Below are positions 52,032-61,387 of a DNA stretch of 64,000 nt, piece by piece. Origin of the DNA: an uncultured Alistipes sp. (lineage in GTDB: Bacteria; Bacteroidota; Bacteroidia; Bacteroidales; UBA932); NCBI GenBank assembly GCA_900544175.1, contig UQUN01000013.1, forward strand, positions 1-64,000. The letters run 5' to 3'. Made by a program: the position numbers and the translations under genes. Under the pieces are notes generated by a model. It was given only the letters and a program-made list of their open reading frames with translations, ran no database searches and had not been told where the DNA came from. How positions within the stretch are numbered: position 1 is the stretch's first letter; every line of letters begins with the position of its first letter.

Positions 52032-52640
52032 ATGAAGAAGGTAAACCTTATCATCAACATCGTACTTATACTCGCAACGGCCGGACTGTACATTCTGTAC
52101 TTCACCGGCAACGGTAATCAGCAGAACAGACAGGAAACCGATTCGAGCGGCATCACTGCCGTCAGCGGCAGCATCGTGTACGTCAATCTCGACACTCTGG
52201 TCAACCAGTTCGACATGTACAACGACCTGCGCTCCGAACTGCAGGGAAAGCTGTCCGCCATAGAGAATGACCTCAACAAGCAGAGCCGGGCCCTTGAGAA
52301 TGACATAAAGAGCTTCCAGGAGAAACTTCAGAAAGGTCTTCTGACAAGATCACAGGCAGAGAGCATGAACAACGACCTGGCAAAACGCGACCAGGAGCTC
52401 CAGCAGCTCTACCAGCAGAAGCAGATGGAGATGGCCGAAGAGGAGAACGTCATGTACAACAGGGTCATCAACGCGATTTCGACTTATATTGAAAACTACA
52501 ACAAAGACAAGCAGTATTCTCTCATACTTACGACAACAGCAGCCACCAACTCTGTCATCACCGGAGACTCAGGCCTCAATATAACACAGGAGATAGTAAG
52601 CGGCATCAACAAGGAATACATCAAGAACCGCAACAAATAA
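52032..52640 (+). CDS. Second OmpH/Skp-like protein with N-terminal membrane anchor
   Basis: Protein of 202 residues. Residues about 5-25 form a hydrophobic helix without a signal-peptidase site (it continues into FTGNGNQQN), so it is probably tethered to the inner membrane facing the periplasm. The OmpH pattern follows: IVYVNLDTLVNQFDMYNDL near 48, a coiled coil at about 65-140, and YSLILTTTAA near 162. It differs clearly from the Skp-like protein at 46394. Function inferred only. Confidence 0.85.
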   Translation: MKKVNLIINIVLILATAGLYILYFTGNGNQQNRQETDSSGITAVSGSIVYVNLDTLVNQFDMYNDLRSELQGKLSAIENDLNKQSRALENDIKSFQEKLQKGLLTRSQAESMNNDLAKRDQELQQLYQQKQMEMAEEENVMYNRVINAISTYIENYNKDKQYSLILTTTAATNSVITGDSGLNITQEIVSGINKEYIKNRNK

Positions 52641-52651
52641 AAGCCAGGACA

Positions 52652-53773
52652 TTGAGAACAGCCATACTATCGTGCTTTCCTCCTTACCGCGGAGGTATCT
52701 CGCAGTTCAACAGCTCCCTGTACAGCCAGCTGGCGGAACTGTGTACGGTACAGGCGTTCAATTTCAAGAGACAGTATCCTGATTTCCTGTTTCCGGGCAA
52801 GACACAGTACATCGAGGATAACGGTCCAAGGTCCAAGTCCGGAGCCGTGCCCGTTCTCGACACTGCCAATCCGCTGTCATACATAAAGACCGCCAGGACC
52901 ATTTCCAGATGGAAGCCGGACCTTCTGCTCATGCGGTACTGGATGCCGTATTTCGCTCCCTCCCAAGGATACGTGGCACGGCACATGCCTGCGTCATGCA
53001 AGGTCATATCCATCATGGACAATGTCATACCGCACGAAAGGCACATAGCCGACAGACAGCTCACCTCGTATTACCTAAGGAGCAACGACGGTTTCATCGT
53101 ACTCTGCAATGCTGTCCGCGACGAACTTCTGGACCTCATGCCGGACGCGAGATACATCGTCTCACCCCATCCTGTATATTCCAATTTCGGAGACCGGATA
53201 ACGAGACAAGAAGCCGCCAGAGCCCTCGGACTGGACCCCGGACTGAAAACACTTCTGTTTTTCGGACTCATAAGGGAATACAAGGGACTTGACATCCTTA
53301 TCGAGGCTTTCTCAGAGCTTGACTCCTCCTATCAGCTTCTGATCGGAGGCGAGGCATACGGCTCATTCGACAGATACGCGGAACTGATGGCAGCTTCCCC
53401 GAACAAGGACAGGATACACCTGTTCAACAGTTTCATAAGCGACCAGGACGTCAACAAGTTCTTTTGCGCGTCGGATCTCTGTGTCCTTCCATACAGATCC
53501 GCCACTCAGAGCGGAATAAGTTCCATAGCCTACCATTTCAATCTGCCGATGGTGACCACATCTGTCGGCGGTCTGAAGGAAATGATAGGAGACAGGGGTA
53601 CAGGCCTGGTAACCGATACCGTCAGCCCGGAAGCGGTAAAGGGAGCCATACTGCGGTACTTCTCCGACCCAGACCTGCAAGAGGCCTGCAGAAGACACAT
53701 AGAGGAAGAGAAAGACCGGCTGTCATGGAGCCGTTTCTGCTCCAACCTGATAGATTTCTACAAAACACTTTAA
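52652..53773 (+). CDS. Glycosyltransferase family 4 (TTG start)
   Basis: GT-B glycosyltransferase (373 residues). The N terminus LSCFPPYRGGISQFNSSL is the usual acceptor-side loop; the donor site is FFGLIREYKGLDILIEA near 207, then VLPYRSATQSGISSIAYHFNLP near 282. No ATG is in frame near the start; a TTG at 52652 with AGG six bases upstream fits the family start. It is followed 11 bases later by purC. Target unknown, probably a cell-surface glycan. Confidence 0.87.
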   Translation: MRTAILSCFPPYRGGISQFNSSLYSQLAELCTVQAFNFKRQYPDFLFPGKTQYIEDNGPRSKSGAVPVLDTANPLSYIKTARTISRWKPDLLLMRYWMPYFAPSQGYVARHMPASCKVISIMDNVIPHERHIADRQLTSYYLRSNDGFIVLCNAVRDELLDLMPDARYIVSPHPVYSNFGDRITRQEAARALGLDPGLKTLLFFGLIREYKGLDILIEAFSELDSSYQLLIGGEAYGSFDRYAELMAASPNKDRIHLFNSFISDQDVNKFFCASDLCVLPYRSATQSGISSIAYHFNLPMVTTSVGGLKEMIGDRGTGLVTDTVSPEAVKGAILRYFSDPDLQEACRRHIEEEKDRLSWSRFCSNLIDFYKTL

Positions 53774-53784
53774 TACCGTACATC

Positions 53785-54738
53785 ATGCAAGCAATCACAC
53801 ACACAGCATTCAGTTTCAAGCATCAGACGGGCAAGTACGAAGGCAAGGTCCGCGATGTGTACACCATAGATGACAGCTATATCGTAATGGCCGTCACCGA
53901 CAGGATATCGGCCTTCGATGTCATCCTGCCCAAAGGCATCCCTTATAAGGGACAGGTACTCAATCAGATAGCATCCATGTTCCTGGACGCGACATCAGAT
54001 ATTGTACAGAACTGGAAAATATCTTCCCCCGACCCTATGGTGACAGTCGGATACAAATGCCAGGGCCTGCCGGTGGAGATGATTGTCAGAGGCTACCTTA
54101 CAGGCAGTTCCTGGAGGGCATACAAGAACGGAGCGCGCGAGATCTGCGGTGTCCCCATCCCCGACGGAATGAGAGAACACCAGAAATTCGCCCATCCGAT
54201 CATCACTCCCACCACAAAAGCCGAAATCGGCACGCATGACGAGGATATCTCAAAGGAAGAGATCATCAGCCGCGGACTCGTGTCCGCCGAGGATTATGCC
54301 AAGATAGAGGACTATGCCCTCAGACTTTTTCAGAGAGGTACGGAAATGGCGGCAGAAAGAGGACTCATCCTTGTGGACACCAAGTACGAATTCGGCAAGC
54401 GCAACGGCGAGATATATCTTATCGACGAGATACATACACCGGACTCTTCCAGATACTTCTATGCGGACGGCTACGAAGACAGATTTGCAAAGGGCCTGCC
54501 CCAGCGGCAGCTCTCCAAGGAATTTGTCAGGGAATGGCTCATGGAGAACGGTTTCAGCGGTCAGAAAGGACAGAAGATGCCTGAAATGACCGATGAGATA
54601 GTAAAAAACATATCGGACAGATACATAGAGTTGTACGAGCGCATCACAGGAAAGGTATTCGAGCCGGCCGAATACGGTGACAACCCTTACGGGCGCATTG
54701 AGAACAATATCAACAACACACTCGCAAGACTTGTATGA
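53785..54738 (+). CDS. purC: Phosphoribosylaminoimidazole-succinocarboxamide synthase
   Basis: SAICAR synthase (317 residues; the ATG at 53785 is preferred to the long upstream open frame). Motifs: GKVRDVYTIDD near 22, ISAFDVILPKGIPYKG near 45, the substrate-site block RGYLTGSSWR near 108, and LIDEIHTPDSSRYF near 222. Catalyses joining of aspartate to CAIR in purine synthesis. Its end overlaps the LysM gene start by four bases. Confidence 0.95.
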   Translation: MQAITHTAFSFKHQTGKYEGKVRDVYTIDDSYIVMAVTDRISAFDVILPKGIPYKGQVLNQIASMFLDATSDIVQNWKISSPDPMVTVGYKCQGLPVEMIVRGYLTGSSWRAYKNGAREICGVPIPDGMREHQKFAHPIITPTTKAEIGTHDEDISKEEIISRGLVSAEDYAKIEDYALRLFQRGTEMAAERGLILVDTKYEFGKRNGEIYLIDEIHTPDSSRYFYADGYEDRFAKGLPQRQLSKEFVREWLMENGFSGQKGQKMPEMTDEIVKNISDRYIELYERITGKVFEPAEYGDNPYGRIENNINNTLARLV

Positions 54739-56477
54739 GACTTCTGACCGTTCTTCTTCTGTGTCTGGTGACTGCCACAGCCATGCCGGCCGGTGCCCAG
54801 GAATTCGTACCTACTCCGGTGGAGATATCCAAGGACAAGGTAAACATAGAGGGCAGGATATATTACATCCACAAAGTACTCAAGGGACAGACGATATATT
54901 CCATAACAAAAGCCTATGGAGTGAGCGAGGCTGCCCTCATGTCCGCCAATCCCGGCCTCAAGGAAGGACTTAAGGCCGGCATGCTGGTCTATGTACCTGC
55001 AGCAGTGTCCACACAGACAGCGGAACCTTCCGCAGGACAGACAGCCGTACAGGCCGGAGACATCGGGAAAACGGCAGTGACAGACAAGACCGAGAAGAAG
55101 AAAACGGACAGGAAAAAATACAGAAAATACAACCTGAAATGGTATGAGACCCTTGAGGACGCGGCTGTCAAGTTCAGTGTTCCGGTAGAGGCCATAATTT
55201 CCCTGAACGGGATAGATCCAGAATCCGACCGTAGAATCCGCACAATACTTATTCCTGACACGGAATACATATCCGCCATGGAACAGGAACGGACCGTATT
55301 GCAGGACACAGTCTCCAGCACCGACGTAGATATGACGGCCGGAACTGTGTCCGCAGCCGTCCAGTCATCCGATACGGAAACAGCCGGCAACAGCGACACG
55401 GGCATCTATGATGAAGACGGATACATGATATCGCTTGTGCTGCCGTTCAACGCATCCATACTCACCGATGACATGAACGCATATGCCGCAGACTTCTATG
55501 CCGGAGCCCTCACAGCCGTATACAAGTTGAAGGAACAGGGACTATTAGACCATTTCAAACTCAACACTGTAGACCTCAGCGCATACGGCAGCGCATGGGA
55601 AATGGTGGCAGACGGAGTCCTGGACGACAGCGAGCTGATAATAGGTCCTATATCCGAACGGGACCTGCAGCCTGTAGCCTCATTTGCGAAAAGCAGAAGA
55701 ATACCTGTCGTATCACCGCTTGATCTGAAAACCGCCGGACTGGCCGACGGGAACCCATACTTTTACCTGTTCCCTACTCATCCGGACTCATCCCTGTCAC
55801 ACCAGGTAGACAAGATCGCCCTCAAAAAGGACGATGTCTCTGTCACTGTCGTTTACGAACAAGGCTATGAGAGATCGGACATGGTTGTGAACACTGTAAA
55901 ATGTCTTGAACAGAAAGGTCTGCCGTTCAAGACGTTCCACTACGACTTCCTCAGCGGACGCGGTATCGACCAGGTACTTTGCACACAACTGGACTCATTG
56001 AGGACCAACTGCGTCATAATACCGTCCATGAGCGAAGCTTTCATCACCGATGCCCTGCGCAATCTCAACCTGATAAAAAGTTCCGGAAAGTTCCGGGTGG
56101 AAGTGTACGGTTTCAGCCGCTGGAAGAGTTTCGAGACCATAGAGATGAACTACTTCCACACTCTGGACCTCAGACTGGCAACATCCTACCACATAGACTA
56201 CGGCAGTCCGGAGACAATCGGATTCATCAGGCTGTACAAGGATGTGTTCAACACGGAACCCACATCATTCGCGTTCCAGGGATACGACATCATGACATTC
56301 TTCATAACGGCCATGAACGAGCACGGCAGGAACTTCCCCAACGCCATAATAAACGAAAGGAAGAGCCTCCTCCAATCGGATGTGCTCTTCCTACCTGTCG
56401 GACCTGGCTCCGGCTACAGCAACCGGGCTTTCAAGGACGTATGTTTCACTGACGGCTGGAAGGTCGTGACAGAATAG
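54735..56477 (+). CDS. LysM domains plus type I periplasmic binding fold, secreted
   Basis: Protein of 580 residues with signal peptide (ending near AGAQ, residue 22). Two LysM-like repeats lie at about 38-92 (HKVLKGQTIYSITKAYGVS ... LVYVP) and 138-178 (KWYETLEDAAVKFSVPVEAI ... ILIPD), separated by a K- and T-rich linker. The C-terminal 345 residues (from YMISLVLPFNASI) resemble the ABC-transport amino acid binding fold. This domain mix is known in Bacteroidota without a clear role. It probably binds peptidoglycan and a small ligand in the periplasm. It converges with the pepP gene; the two ends overlap by 32 bases. Confidence 0.83.
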   Translation: MRLLTVLLLCLVTATAMPAGAQEFVPTPVEISKDKVNIEGRIYYIHKVLKGQTIYSITKAYGVSEAALMSANPGLKEGLKAGMLVYVPAAVSTQTAEPSAGQTAVQAGDIGKTAVTDKTEKKKTDRKKYRKYNLKWYETLEDAAVKFSVPVEAIISLNGIDPESDRRIRTILIPDTEYISAMEQERTVLQDTVSSTDVDMTAGTVSAAVQSSDTETAGNSDTGIYDEDGYMISLVLPFNASILTDDMNAYAADFYAGALTAVYKLKEQGLLDHFKLNTVDLSAYGSAWEMVADGVLDDSELIIGPISERDLQPVASFAKSRRIPVVSPLDLKTAGLADGNPYFYLFPTHPDSSLSHQVDKIALKKDDVSVTVVYEQGYERSDMVVNTVKCLEQKGLPFKTFHYDFLSGRGIDQVLCTQLDSLRTNCVIIPSMSEAFITDALRNLNLIKSSGKFRVEVYGFSRWKSFETIEMNYFHTLDLRLATSYHIDYGSPETIGFIRLYKDVFNTEPTSFAFQGYDIMTFFITAMNEHGRNFPNAIINERKSLLQSDVLFLPVGPGSGYSNRAFKDVCFTDGWKVVTE

Positions 56478-58209
56478 CGGAACACTTGCCGTTGAACTCC
56501 TCCAGCCAGCGGCGCTCGGCATCGTCCAGAAGGTCGTAATTGACCGGAGAGAGGTCTATGGGAACAGCTGTCAGTGTCTCGAAACACATGAATTCCCCGT
56601 GGCCATTCTGCCGGTACGGTACAGCCATGATGACATTTTCATGCCTGATACCGTACTCTCCCTCGACATACGCGGCCGGCTCGTTGGACATTACCATGCC
56701 TTCCTCTATAGGAACACTGTTCTCCTCCATCCTTATGCTCTGAGGACCTTCGTGCACGCACAGGTTATGACCGATACCGTGTCCTGTACCGTGCAGGTAC
56801 ATCCTGCCGGCCTTCATTACCGGCCCTCGTGCGAGGATATCCAGCAGCGATCCGCGCATACCTTTGTAGAATACGGCCATACTTAAGTCAACCATTCCCT
56901 TGAGAACAGCCGTGTAGTCATTTCTCTGGACATCGGTAAGATGGCCGAGAGGTACAGTTCTGGTTGTATCCGTTGTTCCGTAGGTGTACTGCCCTCCGGT
57001 ATCGATAAGCAGAAACCCATCCTTGCCGATCACCGTACTGGAGTCTTTCCCAGGAATGTAATGAGGCATGGCGGCATTGGGTCCGTAGGCCACTATCGCT
57101 GGAAAGCTCTCGCCGAGATAGTCGGGACATTTGCTCCGGCACTCTATCAACTTCATGGCCACATCATACTCCGTGATGCCAGTACCTGCATTGTCCTTCA
57201 CCCAGCCGATCACCTCGGACATGGCTTTCGCGTCCTCTATGAACGCTTTCCTGAATCCCTCTATCTCCACCTTGTTCTTCACAGCCTTCATCATGCCCAG
57301 AGTCCCTCCAGTGACAGGATCCGGCTGATATGGACGGAACGGACTGTGCTGATGGATGTTCTCCATCGATGCGAGGAAATACTTGGCCGTCACCTTTCCC
57401 GATGAGAAGATTCTGACACAAGTCTTGGGCAGCCCTTTCAGGAAACGGCCGAACTCGTAATAGTCCTTCAGTATCACACCTTCCCGGACCAGTGCGGACA
57501 TGGCGTCATGCTCCAGCATCTCCTGACATACGAACAACGTAACACATTCCTCAGTCACCACTGCATACGAAAGCGGCAGAGGATTGTACTCTATGTCCGT
57601 GCCGCGTATGTTGCACAGCCATGCCACTTCATCAAGGGCCGTGACGATGTAGGCAAAAGGGACAGGCCCCCTGAGCTTCTCTACAAGACGACGGTGCTTG
57701 GATGATACAGACTCCCCGCTTATACTGTCGTCCACATGACGGACAGGATTGAACTGCAAGACAGGCCTGTCTTTCCATATCCTGTCGAACGGGTCCTCTA
57801 TCAAAGTCGGAGTGACCGGAGACAGAGAGTCTATCATGTCCGTATAGTCCTGATATGTGAACAGATCCTCGTCCATAGCCACTATGTCATCCTGCTCCAG
57901 ACGGGATTTCAGCCACTCACTCACGGACGGAGTGCCTTCCATCCTGATACGCATCAGTTCGATTCCGGAACCTGCAAGCTGCTCTGCGGCCTGTATGAAG
58001 AAGCGGGAATCGACCCACAGAGCGGCTTCCTTCATGGTCACCACCAAAGTCGCAGCCTCGCCGGTAAAACCGGAGAGCCATTCGAGAACTTTGTAGCGGG
58101 CGGGGATGTATTCCCCGAAATGAGGATCAGTAGACGGAATTATCATTGCCGAGATATCGTCCCCGGCGAGGACCTTTCGCAACAGGTCCAGACGTTGAGT
58201 TCGTTCCAT
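56446..58209 (-). CDS. pepP: Xaa-Pro aminopeptidase (aminopeptidase P, M24B)
   Basis: Metallopeptidase of 587 residues that removes N-terminal residues before proline. ATG 58209 (MERTQRL) fits the family N terminus; the open frame to 58362 runs into recN. The creatinase N-terminal domains (about 1-300) precede the pita-bread catalytic domain with LLIDTGGQYTYGTTDTTRT near 404, HGTGHGIGHNLCVHEGP near 487, and MVMSNEPAAYVEGEYGIRHE near 515, which carry the metal ligands. Confidence 0.92.
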   Translation of the reverse strand: MERTQRLDLLRKVLAGDDISAMIIPSTDPHFGEYIPARYKVLEWLSGFTGEAATLVVTMKEAALWVDSRFFIQAAEQLAGSGIELMRIRMEGTPSVSEWLKSRLEQDDIVAMDEDLFTYQDYTDMIDSLSPVTPTLIEDPFDRIWKDRPVLQFNPVRHVDDSISGESVSSKHRRLVEKLRGPVPFAYIVTALDEVAWLCNIRGTDIEYNPLPLSYAVVTEECVTLFVCQEMLEHDAMSALVREGVILKDYYEFGRFLKGLPKTCVRIFSSGKVTAKYFLASMENIHQHSPFRPYQPDPVTGGTLGMMKAVKNKVEIEGFRKAFIEDAKAMSEVIGWVKDNAGTGITEYDVAMKLIECRSKCPDYLGESFPAIVAYGPNAAMPHYIPGKDSSTVIGKDGFLLIDTGGQYTYGTTDTTRTVPLGHLTDVQRNDYTAVLKGMVDLSMAVFYKGMRGSLLDILARGPVMKAGRMYLHGTGHGIGHNLCVHEGPQSIRMEENSVPIEEGMVMSNEPAAYVEGEYGIRHENVIMAVPYRQNGHGEFMCFETLTAVPIDLSPVNYDLLDDAERRWLEEFNGKCSAILSRPSSRQ

Positions 58210-58225
58210 TGAATATCGGTTTTGA

Positions 58226-59848
58226 TTATTTCGGATCTGCAAGCAGGACTCTGGCATTCTCCAATGCAGCCGGAGTAAGTTCAGAACCGCTAAGCATCCT
58301 TGCCACTTCCCTGACCCTGTCCTCTCCTTCCAGCCTGCGGATACCGGTACGCGCCCCGCCATCGGAGGAAAACTCCTTGTACACCAGATAATGCGAGCCC
58401 TTCTTAGAAGCTATCTGCGGAAGGTGCGTGATGGCAAATATCTGCATGTGCTCTGCCATTCTGCCTATCATGTCTCCCATCTTGTCCGCTATCCTGCCGG
58501 AGACTCCGGTGTCTATTTCATCGAAAATCATTGTCGGCATCGAGGTATACTGCGCCAGCAGCCCTTTAAGGGCAAGCATCACCCTGGACAGCTCTCCACC
58601 TGAAGCGACTTTCGATATATCCCTGAGCGAAGACGAACCGTTCGCCGAGAAAAGAAAATCCAGGTTGTCACCACCTGACACCGTCAACCGGTCCTTCGGA
58701 GTAACTACAGCCTGGAAAACCGCATGAGGCATCTCAAGACGGCGTACAGCCTCCTGCAACTGCCTTGACAGTCCGGCAGACGCACCTGCTCTCCCGGCAG
58801 AAAGCTCCGCAGCCAACTCCCCCCTGCGTTTCTCCACCTCCAGCCGCCTGCTCTCCAGTAAATCCAGTTTCTGCTGCATTCCTTCCGTACCGGAAACAGC
58901 TGCGGCAAGCGCATCCCGTTCAGCTATAAGTTCTTCCACATCCTGACACCCGTATTTTCTCATGAGCGAGTGTATGAGTGACATCCTGTCCTCCACCTGA
59001 GCAAGTCTTTCCGGTGACACGGTAATGTCAGAGGATATTGCCATTATCTCCTGTTCGATGTCATCCACCTCAATACGGCACGACTCCAGCCTCCCGGACA
59101 GCTGCTCCAGACGGGCGTCATATGCCACGTACTTGGAGAGACGGGATGCAGCATCCTTGAGCTGGCCTGAAACAGACAGCTCGCCCGGATTGACGGCCGA
59201 ATATGCCGCCTCCAGACCGGACTTGATATCCTCTGCGTGGGCCAGCACCCTCTGCTCCTCTTCCAGAGCTTCCATCTCCCCATGCTTCAACCTGGCATCC
59301 TGGAGACGTTCCAGCTGGAACTGACGGTATTCCTTGTCCCTTTCGGCTTCAGCTATCGAGCGTCTCAGCTCATCCATTTCACTGTCCAGTCTCTCGTACT
59401 CGGCATAGACCTTTCCGTATTCCTCCAGCAGAGCCGTGTTTCCGGCAAAATGATCGATGACTGAAAGACGGTAGTCGGGATCGGTAAGAAGAAGATGCTG
59501 GTGCTGAGCATGCACATCTATTATCCGGCCCGATATGGCGGAAAGTTCCGAAAGAGTGACCGGCTCGTCGTTCATGAATGATCTCGAACGTCCTGAAGGA
59601 GTGATCACCCGGCGCAGAATAATGTCTTCCCCATCCTTGTCGGTGAACTCAGCCTCCACTACACAGTTCTTCGTATTGTCGCTGAACACTGAAGAGTCCG
59701 CCCTTTTTCCAAGCAGCAGCGAAAGCGCCCCCAGCAGGATGGACTTACCGGCACCTGTCTCTCCAGTTATTATTATCAGACCGTCAGGAAACTCGATGTC
59801 CAGTGAACTGATCAGAGCGTAATTTGATATGGACAGTCTTGTCAGCAT
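58226..59848 (-). CDS. recN: DNA repair protein RecN
   Basis: SMC-like ATPase (540 residues) of double-strand break repair. Walker A GETGAGKSILLGALSLLLG is near residue 30, long coiled coils occupy about 150-370, and the signature/Walker B block FSANGSSSLRDISKVASGGELSRVMLAL to TMIFDEIDTGVSG is near 395-445. It overlaps coaBC by seven bases. The pepP gene begins 16 bases downstream. Confidence 0.95.
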   Translation of the reverse strand: MLTRLSISNYALISSLDIEFPDGLIIITGETGAGKSILLGALSLLLGKRADSSVFSDNTKNCVVEAEFTDKDGEDIILRRVITPSGRSRSFMNDEPVTLSELSAISGRIIDVHAQHQHLLLTDPDYRLSVIDHFAGNTALLEEYGKVYAEYERLDSEMDELRRSIAEAERDKEYRQFQLERLQDARLKHGEMEALEEEQRVLAHAEDIKSGLEAAYSAVNPGELSVSGQLKDAASRLSKYVAYDARLEQLSGRLESCRIEVDDIEQEIMAISSDITVSPERLAQVEDRMSLIHSLMRKYGCQDVEELIAERDALAAAVSGTEGMQQKLDLLESRRLEVEKRRGELAAELSAGRAGASAGLSRQLQEAVRRLEMPHAVFQAVVTPKDRLTVSGGDNLDFLFSANGSSSLRDISKVASGGELSRVMLALKGLLAQYTSMPTMIFDEIDTGVSGRIADKMGDMIGRMAEHMQIFAITHLPQIASKKGSHYLVYKEFSSDGGARTGIRRLEGEDRVREVARMLSGSELTPAALENARVLLADPK

Positions 59849-61050
59849 CCTTTCAGCAAATTTTCAATGCCGTCCACTATATCGGACGCTACCTCGGTCT
59901 TGGATTTCAACGGAAGTACCTGCCTGTGACCGTCGCGGTAGAACACTGTGACCTTATTGGTATCAGTCCCGAATCCTGCGCCCTTGTCCTGCATTGAATT
60001 GAGAACTATCATGTCGAGATTCTTGCGTCTGAGCTTGCCAAGCGCATTGTCCTCCTCATGATCCGTCTCCAGGGCGAAACCTACCAGGACTCCTTCAGGA
60101 CGTCTGCGCTGCCCTATGGCCGCAGCGATATCTCCGGTCGGTACCAGTTCCAGCGACATCGGGCCAGTACCTTTCTTGATCTTCGTACTGCTGCCCGATG
60201 CAGGTGTAAAGTCCGCCACAGCCGCACACAGCACCGTTATATCGCAGCCCTTGTCATATTCGCCTAAAGCCGCCTCGTACATCTGTCCGGCATCAGTGAC
60301 ATCCACGACTCTGACGGAAGGATCGGAAGGACGCACAGGAGCAGGGCCCGAAACGACTGTAACCTCCGCCCCCCTCATAGAAAGCTCGTCCGCTATTGCC
60401 GAAGCCATACGGCCCGTAGAATGGTTCGTTATGAAACGTACCGGATCTATGGCCTCTCTCGTAGGTCCCGAGGTAACGAGAGCCTTACGGCCTTTCAAGG
60501 ACGTACCCTGCCCGAGAAGCCTTGAGGCCGCGGCAGCTATCTTCTCAGGCTCCTCCATTCTGCCCTTGCCGTCCAGACCGCTGGCAAGTTCCCCTGATGC
60601 CGCTTCTATCACCGATACCCCTCTGGATCTCAGAATCTCCACAGCTTCCTGGGTTGCCGGATGGGCATACATGTCAAGGTCCATGGCAGGAGCGACCATC
60701 ACCGGGCACCTTGCCGAAAGATATGTCGTAAGCAGCAGATTGTCGGCCACTCCATGCGCCATCTTGGCCAGCGTGTTGGCTGAGGCAGGGGCTATAATGT
60801 ACAGATCGGCCCAGATACCGAGCGACACATGACTGTTCCACTGTCCGTTCTCAGGGTCAAAAAATTCCGTAAGGACAGGATTTCTGGACAGTGTCGCCAT
60901 GGTCAAAGGAGTGATGAAGTGCTTGGCCGCAGCCGTCATGACGACCTTGACCTCGGCACCTTCCTTCACAAGCAGACGTATCAGACAGGCCGCCTTATAC
61001 GCGGCAATGCTCCCGGTGACCCCGAGAAGCACGTGTTTACCTTTCAGCAT
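59842..61050 (-). CDS. coaBC: Bifunctional phosphopantothenoylcysteine decarboxylase / phosphopantothenate--cysteine ligase
   Basis: Two-domain coenzyme A enzyme (402 residues). The flavoprotein CoaC domain (about 1-185) shows GVTGSIAAYKA, the active-site histidine near HVSLGIWAD and APAMDLDMY. The CoaB domain (about 190-402) shows LVTSGPTREAIDPVRFITNHSTG and VLCAAVADFTPA. It overlaps the start of recN and lies 18 bases after the omega gene. Confidence 0.95.
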   Translation of the reverse strand: MLKGKHVLLGVTGSIAAYKAACLIRLLVKEGAEVKVVMTAAAKHFITPLTMATLSRNPVLTEFFDPENGQWNSHVSLGIWADLYIIAPASANTLAKMAHGVADNLLLTTYLSARCPVMVAPAMDLDMYAHPATQEAVEILRSRGVSVIEAASGELASGLDGKGRMEEPEKIAAAASRLLGQGTSLKGRKALVTSGPTREAIDPVRFITNHSTGRMASAIADELSMRGAEVTVVSGPAPVRPSDPSVRVVDVTDAGQMYEAALGEYDKGCDITVLCAAVADFTPASGSSTKIKKGTGPMSLELVPTGDIAAAIGQRRRPEGVLVGFALETDHEEDNALGKLRRKNLDMIVLNSMQDKGAGFGTDTNKVTVFYRDGHRQVLPLKSKTEVASDIVDGIENLLKGC

Positions 61051-61068
61051 GTACGGAATACAATGGTG

Positions 61069-61386
61069 TTACTGCTGTTCCTCGACCTTCCGGTAATATA
61101 TCTCATTGTTGCGGAATTCCTCGATAGCCACAAGAGTCGGCTTTGGAAGCCTCTCGTAATGCTTGGATATCTCTATCTGCTCCCTGTTCTCGAATGTTTC
61201 CTCAAGAGTGTCCGCATAGTTCGAGAACTCCTCCAGCTTCTTGCTGAGCTCCTGCTTTACATTGGCCGAAATCTGGTTGGCCCTCTTTGCGATGATCATC
61301 ACTGTCTCGTAAATGTTGCCGGTGGGCTTGGCCAGCTCGGAAAGGTTTCTGGTAATCGTGTTCGTAGGCACCTGTTTTATTTCCAT
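61069..61386 (-). CDS. rpoZ: DNA-directed RNA polymerase omega subunit
   Basis: Small basic/acidic protein (105 residues) matching the Bacteroidota omega family: TGNIYETVMIIAKRANQISANVKQEL and the tail EISKHYERLPKPTLVAIEEFRNNEIYYR. It helps assemble RNA polymerase. Tightly packed between coaBC and bamD (1-base gap to bamD). Confidence 0.9.
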   Translation of the reverse strand: MEIKQVPTNTITRNLSELAKPTGNIYETVMIIAKRANQISANVKQELSKKLEEFSNYADTLEETFENREQIEISKHYERLPKPTLVAIEEFRNNEIYYRKVEEQQ

Positions 61387-61387
61387 C

